Of a stretch of DNA of 39,186 bases, positions 32,464 to 39,186 are shown one piece after another (positions within the stretch are counted from its first letter, which is position 1; every line of letters starts with the position of its first letter). A program made the position numbers and the translations under genes. The notes below the pieces were generated by a model. The model was given only the letters and a program-made list of their open reading frames with translations, was not told the origin of the DNA and did no database searches. The stretch covers positions 1 to 39,186 of the forward strand of contig JANTGK010000010.1 in the NCBI GenBank assembly GCA_024762935.1, given 5' to 3'. The stretch is from Candidatus Peregrinibacteria bacterium. GTDB taxonomy: Bacteria > Patescibacteriota > Gracilibacteria > CAIRYL01 > GCA-016699755.

Positions 32464-35400
32464 TTATTCAGTATTTTTCTGAGAAGGCAAATCTGGTGGT
32501 ATAGGAAGTATAACCTCACCAGTAATATTTTTCTGTTTCTCTTGTACATTTTCATGTGCATGATCACTCTTAATCTCTTTCTCAGGGCTTATTGATGCAG
32601 GAGTGGTATTTGAAGAAATATGAACATTACCCGAGATACTCTCTTGCGGATTCATTTTTTTTTGTACAGAAAGTGTTGAACCTGATGGAGAATCTTTTTG
32701 TATCTGTATCTGTGGATTGTTTTTTGTTCTTGTTTCTCTTTTTTCTAGTGGAGAAGGAGAAATGTTACTCTTTTGAGTTCTATTTTTATGAGGATTTTGT
32801 GGCTGCTGAGAAGCAAGTCGTGGAGCCCCTGAAGGAATAAAGGTATCTTTCGGATTTTTTCGTGGTGCCTTTTGTGGTTTTCGGAACCGATCTTCTTTTG
32901 GCTTCTGAACAACTTTTTTTGTTTCACTTTGCGGTGGTAAAGAGGGGGAAGGTTTTTTTGGAGGAGTATTTCTCGGTGGAACTCCCTGTTTATTCTCTGA
33001 AGAGACAAAGGGGGGGGTACTCTTTTGCACTGAAGCATCTCTTCCTTCTTGTGCCACAGGAGATACAGCTTTTGGCACTGGAGGGGGTGTAGATTTTTGA
33101 ACCGGAGATGGTGCACTTTGCGGTGGTAAAGAGGGGGAAGGTTTTTGTTCAGGAGTAATACCCTGAGGAGTAACTGGTGGAGGAGTTTCTTTTATTCTGT
33201 CTGGAGTGGGATTCTCCTTAGGTGTTACCTCCTTAGCGTCCTGTACAGGACCTGGTTTAAGCCATTCGGGAAGATTTTCTTTTGAATCAAGAGATGGTGA
33301 TGGAATGACTTTATTTGATTCTGGAATTTCCTGACTCGCTTTTTCTCCCTCTTGTTTCTCAGGAGTTTTTAACCAATCTGGTATATTTTCTCTTTCGTTT
33401 AGAGAGGGGTTATCTGCAACTATTGATGGTTGCTTTTTCTCAATCAGTTTTTCAGGAGATGAAGAAATATCTGAATCTTCTTGTGCAATTTTTTGAAATA
33501 TATCTGAATCTGCTTTTTTTTCTTCAGCATCCTCCTGTTTTATTCCAGCAAAAGGAGATGACTCAATAGTAGGTTTCTCCTCTTTCTTTTCAGAATTACT
33601 CCCAATATTTCCTTCTCCAAACTCATCTTTCTCAATATTTTTAACTTTTCCCGTTTTTTCCATCCATTTCTCCATTTCTTCACGAACTATTTCACCAAAT
33701 CCAAGATCCGGAGATTCTACCTTTCTGAAAAAGAGAAGCAGGAGGACTCCTCCTAACAGAAACAGGGGAAGAAAAAAGAGAATTTTCCACCAAGAGAAAC
33801 TTTTTTCATCTGGTGCCAGTGGAAGATTTACGAGAGAGCCCTCTTCCTCAGAGGGAGATGCGGCGACATCTTCTTCTGCCACATGAACAGGAGTTGTAAA
33901 TTCTGATGTTTTTCCCAAAGCATCAGTAACCATTAGTAAAACTTCATAATCGCCTGCCTGAGAATATGTGTGATTGGGACTCACTTCTGAACTTGTGTTT
34001 CCATCACCAAAATCCCACTGATATGTTTCAACAAGACTTTCTGAGTCTGCTCCTTCTTGTGCTGAAAGTGGAAAAAAAGAAATACTATTCCCCTCCTTCT
34101 TGATTTCAAATTCCGCCAGTGAAGACCCTGCCTGTTCAGGTGCAACATCTTCTGCCAAAATAGTAACTGGTTCACTTTGTTTTGATGTAGTACCCATGGA
34201 ATCTGTTACTGTTAATAGAACTTCATATTCTCCGGCTTTAATATATTTATGTTCTGGGTTTTTTTCTGAGCTTGTGTTTCCATCACCAAAATCCCACTGA
34301 TAAAGAAGTGTTTGATCCTCCATTTTTTTATCAGGTGCAGAAAGGTTTACAAAATGAACATTATTGTCTTGTTTTTCTGTATTAAATGATGAAGTTGGCG
34401 GAGAAAAAAGAATCTCTTCTTTAATAACAGTAATAATGTGATCGACTGACTGTTCTATATCTCCAAGAATTGATGTTACCTCTACCACATATTGACCCGG
34501 TTCCTGGTATGTGTGTGTCATCTTTACTTCCGTGCCTGAGGCATCTTCTTGTCCATCACCATTAAAATCCCAAGAGTATTTTGTTCCTGGTGGTGTTCCA
34601 ATAATATGGAATTCTACAGGTTTCCCCACCTCTATTTCTGTTTGATCAACGAGAAGTTCAGGATTCATCTCTTGTTTTGGTTCTATCCATAACGGAGCAC
34701 CTCCTTCATCAAATATAATTTTTCTTTGAACAACACTTCCTTTTCCCTCTGCAGAAACAGCGATAAACTGAACAGTCTGCTCCACTCCATCAGACTTCAA
34801 AAAACGCACCTGAAGTGGCTCTCCTGTAACAAAAGAAGGATGATTTATATTATCAATATCTCGAGCCGGATCACCATCGCCATCTGAATCGACTAAGATA
34901 TTCTTGTCGAACCAATACTGAACAATATTCCCTTTGCTTCCTGCAAAGGAAAAAATGACATCTGCTTCATCATTGTAGAGAAAAATCTTTCCCTTCCTTT
35001 CCCCAGAAACTCCGGCTGGAGGAATCGATGCTATTTTTGCTGATAATGATCCTTCTTTTGGTGTTTCTAAAAACCGTATCACAACATCTGCTGTTGAAGA
35101 ATTCCCTTCCCTACTAAGTACTGTAAGGCGAGCAACAGGTGAGACTGAAGTATCAGCATATTCTAGAGGAAAAACAGAACCATCTTGAAAACTTTTATGA
35201 AACTTATTATCGACATCATTTGCAGGATTACCATCGCCATCTGAATCAACATGAATGTCTTGATCGATTCGATATTCCACGACCCCTCCCTGACTTGCTT
35301 CAGAATAAAATAAAATTTTTGGATTTTGAGGAGAGAGGATGACTTCACCAGACTCATCTCCAGCAGGAAGAGTATGCAGCACCGCTTTTAATGGTAGGTT

Positions 35401-35718
35401 TCTCTTTTTTACATCTCCCACTACTACATCAATATGGGTTCTCTCTGTTTCTCCCGAGCTATCTGTAATAGTTAAAAGGATTTGATATATTCCCGCATCT
35501 GAAAAAAGATATGAAAATTCTTCACCTTTTATTGTTTGTATCATTTCATCACCCTGAAACACTTCCCATACATATTTTTCTGGTGAAGGAAGGTCTGTTT
35601 CAGCATTCTGATGGAGTTCAGTTCCAGGATAAATAAGTACTTGTGCACTTGCAAAAGTGGCAACAGGAACTGTGAGTAAAAGAGTGAAAAAAGATAAGAA
35701 TGTAAGAATTTTCCTCAT
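32464..35718 (-). CDS. Large PKD-repeat membrane protein with proline-rich intracellular tail
   Basis: 1084 residues. A signal peptide (1-25, ending AFASA) leads into an outer part: one PKD-like module (22-110), two related beta modules each with a calcium-type loop (DSDGDGNPANDVDN and DSDGDGDPARDIDN), a PKD (378-418), and two closely alike PKDs (469-506, 564-601, YQWDFGDGNTSSE). A single membrane helix spans about 640-662. About 420 residues of low-complexity Pro/Lys/Glu-rich sequence follow, placed inside if topology holds. That tail repeats PSLxxxEN(I/L)P(D/E)WLK twice and KPSPSLPPQS twice. Inference: a surface or adhesion protein with a cytoplasmic docking tail. It starts 5 bases after the upstream PKD gene. 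Confidence 0.85.
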   Translation of the reverse strand: MRKILTFLSFFTLLLTVPVATFASAQVLIYPGTELHQNAETDLPSPEKYVWEVFQGDEMIQTIKGEEFSYLFSDAGIYQILLTITDSSGETERTHIDVVVGDVKKRNLPLKAVLHTLPAGDESGEVILSPQNPKILFYSEASQGGVVEYRIDQDIHVDSDGDGNPANDVDNKFHKSFQDGSVFPLEYADTSVSPVARLTVLSREGNSSTADVVIRFLETPKEGSLSAKIASIPPAGVSGERKGKIFLYNDEADVIFSFAGSKGNIVQYWFDKNILVDSDGDGDPARDIDNINHPSFVTGEPLQVRFLKSDGVEQTVQFIAVSAEGKGSVVQRKIIFDEGGAPLWIEPKQEMNPELLVDQTEIEVGKPVEFHIIGTPPGTKYSWDFNGDGQEDASGTEVKMTHTYQEPGQYVVEVTSILGDIEQSVDHIITVIKEEILFSPPTSSFNTEKQDNNVHFVNLSAPDKKMEDQTLLYQWDFGDGNTSSEKNPEHKYIKAGEYEVLLTVTDSMGTTSKQSEPVTILAEDVAPEQAGSSLAEFEIKKEGNSISFFPLSAQEGADSESLVETYQWDFGDGNTSSEVSPNHTYSQAGDYEVLLMVTDALGKTSEFTTPVHVAEEDVAASPSEEEGSLVNLPLAPDEKSFSWWKILFFLPLFLLGGVLLLLFFRKVESPDLGFGEIVREEMEKWMEKTGKVKNIEKDEFGEGNIGSNSEKKEEKPTIESSPFAGIKQEDAEEKKADSDIFQKIAQEDSDISSSPEKLIEKKQPSIVADNPSLNERENIPDWLKTPEKQEGEKASQEIPESNKVIPSPSLDSKENLPEWLKPGPVQDAKEVTPKENPTPDRIKETPPPVTPQGITPEQKPSPSLPPQSAPSPVQKSTPPPVPKAVSPVAQEGRDASVQKSTPPFVSSENKQGVPPRNTPPKKPSPSLPPQSETKKVVQKPKEDRFRKPQKAPRKNPKDTFIPSGAPRLASQQPQNPHKNRTQKSNISPSPLEKRETRTKNNPQIQIQKDSPSGSTLSVQKKMNPQESISGNVHISSNTTPASISPEKEIKSDHAHENVQEKQKNITGEVILPIPPDLPSQKNTE

Positions 35719-35723
35719 AAGTA

Positions 35724-38700
35724 TTAAAAATCAATAGTTTCAGAAATCAAACCAACCACTGTCTGTGCCGATACTTTTATTGTTACCGGATCTGAATTTT
35801 TTGTGTCGGGGAGATAGAATGAACTCGTTCTCCCTCTATCAAAAGCGATACGGTCTTCAGAAAATGAGCCCCCTCCACTAACAATTTCAAAAAGGGCATC
35901 ACCCCGAAGAAAACCTCTATCTGTATCAAATCCATAGGCAATTATCTCTATCGGACTTTCTGGTGAATCTACCGAAAAACGAGAAACAATTTCAAGTGTA
36001 GCCATGGGGGCATCTCCTTGTAATCGTATGGATCGACGTATGGTGTCATGATCAGAAAGACCCTCCTGGGAAGCTCCCACCTGCAGCTTTTGAACACGAA
36101 TTGATTCGATTCCAGCAGAATTCGTAACAGTAAGCTGAACAGAATATTCTCCTTTTTTCGGAAAAATGTAATCAACAACCTCTCCCTTTGCATCAACATC
36201 ATTTGAAGCATTACCATCGAGATCACTGTCTTGTTCCCCATTAACATCCCACACATAGGTGAGCTCATTGTCAGGAATTGTTTGATCATACTCAGAAATT
36301 CCAGCATCCAGATGAACAGATAGCCCCTTTGAAGAAAAAGAAAAATCTGCAAAAGGAAGTTCTTTTTCCTCGACAACATACACTGTGTGTGTTTTTTTAC
36401 TCGAATTTCCACGATGTTGGACAAGAAGCTCAACATTATACTCTCCCGTCTGATTATATGTGTGTGTAGCAGTTGGACCACTTTCTTGGTCATCTACAAC
36501 ACCATCACCATCAAAATCCCAACGAAATGCAGAGTTTGGAATAACATCCCCCAAGGGGTTTACCACCTCAGCTGTAAAAGTAATTTCATCACCAACAGAT
36601 ACAATAGTTCTCTTCATTGAAAAATCAACACTATGTGATGGATTTTCATTATTCTCTACTGTGACAACAGGGGGAGTTTTGAGGAGAGTATCTGAAAGTG
36701 TTTTTCCGCCATCATTATCAACAATCTCTGAGTGTATTGTAAAAATATTCTTCTTTCCTTTCGGTCCTCGTGGTGGAAGAGTGATGGTTGTGCTTGGTTC
36801 TACAGAGGAATGAAGATCAATCTTTTCAATCCCTCCTTCCATCTTAGCCCACCACCGATACTCTTGCAAAGTACCATCTGGATCATTTGCCCCCTTCATG
36901 GTTACAGAAACACTGCACGGAGAAAGACATGGTTGTTGTGGTGCTTGTACAAGAAGCTCGGTAAATGTTGGAGAGGTATTTTGTACAGAAACAAAAATTG
37001 GATCTGATTCTACCGATGTTCCTGTTGTTACATCTGTAACAGTAAGAAGAACTCTTTGGCACTCTCCCTCATCTGAAATCTGCATAAAACTCTTCTTTGT
37101 ATCAACTTCGTCAATAGATTCTCCACTACTAAAACTCCATTTATAACGAAGGTTTTCACTCTTTCCATCTTTATTTATAGAATCTTTTCCAGAAAAATCT
37201 AGAATATCATATCTATTAACCACAAAGGCAGATTCTCCTGACTGACATACATTTTGTGTCTTTTTTATTTGTACTCCATCTTTTGAAACAGATGCAACGG
37301 CAAGAGGATGTTCCCCATCTCCGACATACACATTTTTAGTAATGGTTATTTTTTCACCATCTCCATTAAATGCTGTAAGTGTTACTGAATGTTTCCCTGG
37401 TTGATCATATTTGTGTTTCTGGAATACTGATGCATCCTCTTCTTGCTGACCGTCCCCAAAATCCCACTGAAAACGTGTCCCTGTATTTGTTTGGATTCGA
37501 AAGTTCAATTCTTCTCCTTTTTGTATTACAAATGAATCAGCTAAAAAATCAGCAAAGAAAAGTGAAGTAATTTGGATTTCTTTTTGTTCTTGTTTTGATT
37601 GCGTATAATGATTAGAAACGATGAGTCGAGGAAAGAAGGTTTTCTTTTCTGTATACGTATGATGAACAATAGGGGTAGTAACATTACGAACATCAAATTC
37701 CCCATCTCCTTCAAAATCCCAACTATAAAAGAGCTCCTCTCCAAAAGGATCATAACTTTTTGTCGCATCAAAAATTACCTCTGCCGGTCGAGCAGGATTT
37801 TCTTGAGTATATGAGAAGTTAACCACTGGTGGTTTTGATGCAATCTCAAGTTGCTCTGTTGATGAAATTCCATTCCCTATATCAAGTTGTATTTCATACA
37901 TTCCCACCTCTTCAAATTTATAAGCAAATTGCGGTTTATCGGTAATCTCTTTTATGGGATTTCCTTGTGAATCAATAATCCTCCACTTGTACCGGCTCAC
38001 AGGAAGTCCATTTAATGATGAACGTTCCCCGTTAAAAACGACAATATCACCAACAAGGGGTTTTACTGTTTCGATATCTATAACCGCAATTGAATCTTCA
38101 ACATTAATTTTTAATTTTTTTTCAGATTTATTTCCAATATTATCTTTTACACGAAGGACAACTGAATATTGTCCTTTTTTTAAAAATGAATGTGTTACAG
38201 AATCAGACTCTGTATTTGTACTCTGTTTTTCACCATTAAAATCCCAAATGTATTCAATAATAGAAACACCTTCTGGAACAATAGTTTTTTGTGGATCAAA
38301 TCGAATACCTTTTTTGGCATCTTGAAGGGGGACTTTTAGTACACTTCCAACAGTTTTCCCCTCAACAAGAAAGTCTGCCGTTAGTTCTGGTGGGCCCACT
38401 ATTACATTTTCTGTTGTTATTCCTGGAAGAACACTTTTTTCCGCAAAAGAGAATACTTCCAATCGGATAACATAATTTCCCGGATGCTGAAATGTAACCA
38501 CTTTATGTGGACCAGTACCGAGATTTTTCTCTACACCATTATAATCGAGGTAGCTCCATTGATAATTTGCAGAAGGAATAGTTTTTTTTGTCGGATCAGA
38601 GGATTCAAGACCATTTAAGGTAACAGTAAGGGGAACACTACCATTATCAGGATTAAGTTTTATTCTTGCCTGCATTCGAGGAATTTTTTTTATCTTTTGA

Positions 38701-39186
38701 AGAATGACTCCAATTGATTTCTCTACTGACTTCCTTGCTGATTTAATTTCTCTTTCTTTTTGAGCATCAGATTTTTCATCATCAACTGTTTCTTGCTCCT
38801 CCATAAGGGAACGAAGATTCAATAAAGCATCTTGAAAAGCGCTATTGACCACATAGAGATCCCCTTCATAAAAATGATATCGAAAAGCTTCAACTGTCTG
38901 GGTTTGAGGAAGTTCATCAAAAAGAGCATTGTAGTCAGACTCAATATCATAAAGAGTATTGAGATCAAAATTATATGTATTTTTTATTTTCCCCTTCATC
39001 ACCTCTAGTCTTTTGTATATTTGCTCCTCTTGTTGACTAACAATACTTACAGATTTTGCATTTGCCTCTTGAGGATTTCCTCCTGCACGAATAAAAAAAT
39101 CCACTAACACCCAAGAAAAGAGAATAAGAAGGATTCCGAGAGCAACATAAATAACTCCTTTTTTTCCGGTCTCTAGTTGCTCTTCG
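35724..39186 (-). CDS. Very large PKD-repeat surface protein, N-terminus beyond the window
   Basis: The frame is open to base 39185, so the true start lies outside; the GTG at 39110 is only an internal candidate. The edge sequence encodes EEQLETGKKG, then a membrane helix (VIYVALGILLILFSWVLVDF), so the protein is anchored by its N-terminal end. Helical, charged sequence follows to about base 38650. After that come about nine PKD-like modules, centred near 38560, 38245, 37980, 37710, 37460, 37130, 36850, 36510 and 36235, several with WDF(D/N/E)G cores and one with a DSDLDG calcium-type loop. The last part, before the stop at 35724, is another beta module. The visible part is about 1154 residues. 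Same unit as the next PKD gene (5-base gap). Function inferred only: surface stalk or adhesin. Confidence 0.85.
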   Translation of the reverse strand, partial: EEQLETGKKGVIYVALGILLILFSWVLVDFFIRAGGNPQEANAKSVSIVSQQEEQIYKRLEVMKGKIKNTYNFDLNTLYDIESDYNALFDELPQTQTVEAFRYHFYEGDLYVVNSAFQDALLNLRSLMEEQETVDDEKSDAQKEREIKSARKSVEKSIGVILQKIKKIPRMQARIKLNPDNGSVPLTVTLNGLESSDPTKKTIPSANYQWSYLDYNGVEKNLGTGPHKVVTFQHPGNYVIRLEVFSFAEKSVLPGITTENVIVGPPELTADFLVEGKTVGSVLKVPLQDAKKGIRFDPQKTIVPEGVSIIEYIWDFNGEKQSTNTESDSVTHSFLKKGQYSVVLRVKDNIGNKSEKKLKINVEDSIAVIDIETVKPLVGDIVVFNGERSSLNGLPVSRYKWRIIDSQGNPIKEITDKPQFAYKFEEVGMYEIQLDIGNGISSTEQLEIASKPPVVNFSYTQENPARPAEVIFDATKSYDPFGEELFYSWDFEGDGEFDVRNVTTPIVHHTYTEKKTFFPRLIVSNHYTQSKQEQKEIQITSLFFADFLADSFVIQKGEELNFRIQTNTGTRFQWDFGDGQQEEDASVFQKHKYDQPGKHSVTLTAFNGDGEKITITKNVYVGDGEHPLAVASVSKDGVQIKKTQNVCQSGESAFVVNRYDILDFSGKDSINKDGKSENLRYKWSFSSGESIDEVDTKKSFMQISDEGECQRVLLTVTDVTTGTSVESDPIFVSVQNTSPTFTELLVQAPQQPCLSPCSVSVTMKGANDPDGTLQEYRWWAKMEGGIEKIDLHSSVEPSTTITLPPRGPKGKKNIFTIHSEIVDNDGGKTLSDTLLKTPPVVTVENNENPSHSVDFSMKRTIVSVGDEITFTAEVVNPLGDVIPNSAFRWDFDGDGVVDDQESGPTATHTYNQTGEYNVELLVQHRGNSSKKTHTVYVVEEKELPFADFSFSSKGLSVHLDAGISEYDQTIPDNELTYVWDVNGEQDSDLDGNASNDVDAKGEVVDYIFPKKGEYSVQLTVTNSAGIESIRVQKLQVGASQEGLSDHDTIRRSIRLQGDAPMATLEIVSRFSVDSPESPIEIIAYGFDTDRGFLRGDALFEIVSGGGSFSEDRIAFDRGRTSSFYLPDTKNSDPVTIKVSAQTVVGLISETIDF

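Noticed and set aside
32862-33092. Several plus-strand reading frames over the PKD gene
   Set aside because: They are shadows of low-complexity coding sequence on the other strand and share no known motif.

Overview
The window looks like chromosome from a Candidate Phyla Radiation (Patescibacteria) bacterium. This rests on AT-rich sequence, small compact genes, and a HrcA and a ComEC that are both shorter than usual. It also has several large PKD and DUF11 surface proteins, a free-standing VirD4-like ATPase, and few Shine-Dalgarno (SD) sequences. TGA is a normal stop here (hrcA, the solute-binding protein, the TrmB-type regulator, mutY and comEC all end in TGA). That argues against the Gracilibacteria/Absconditabacteria code in which TGA is glycine. 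A Peregrinibacteria-like member is my best guess, but no rRNA is present to settle it.

Layout. 1-3822: three surface or secreted proteins: a truncated Ig-like repeat protein, a secreted TIM-barrel protein with a hyaluronidase-like DxE motif, and a DUF11 protein with a sortase-like tail. 3894-12782 (minus strand): a long run of hrcA, a solute-binding protein, grpE, a PrsW-like membrane protein, a VirD4/TraG-like ATPase, a DKNYY-repeat lipoprotein and tgt. 12915-14981 (plus): a membrane protein, a zinc-ribbon protein and recA. 15057-19929: a small unknown gene, then TrmB-type regulator, mutY (with a Nudix domain), HD phosphohydrolase, Na+/Ca2+ exchanger and tatD. 20179-26238: a lone V-type ATPase subunit D, topA, nadM, tsaC, rsmH and an ftsL-like gene. 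26500-32349: a PurQ with a PurS-like tail, a LysM-M23 peptidase, comEC, an SPFH protein, queF and an HU protein. 32464-39186 (minus): two very large PKD-repeat proteins in one transcription unit. The second runs off the end of the window.

How the genes fit together. Housekeeping themes are DNA topology and repair (topA, recA, mutY, tatD, HU), tRNA and rRNA modification (tgt, queF, tsaC, rsmH), proteostasis (hrcA, grpE), NAD and purine synthesis (nadM, purQ) and envelope work (ftsL, LysM-M23, comEC, SPFH). The accessory theme is the cell surface: five proteins are built of Ig, PKD or DUF11 modules.

The least ordinary parts are the PKD pair with calcium-loop modules and a repeated PxWLK motif in a proline-rich tail, the solute-binding protein between hrcA and grpE (overlapping grpE by 104 nt), the PurQ-PurS-PurS fusion, MutY with an intact Nudix box, the orphan V-ATPase subunit D, and several starts with apparently leaderless or SD-free geometry. 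I found no tRNA, rRNA, CRISPR array or transposase.
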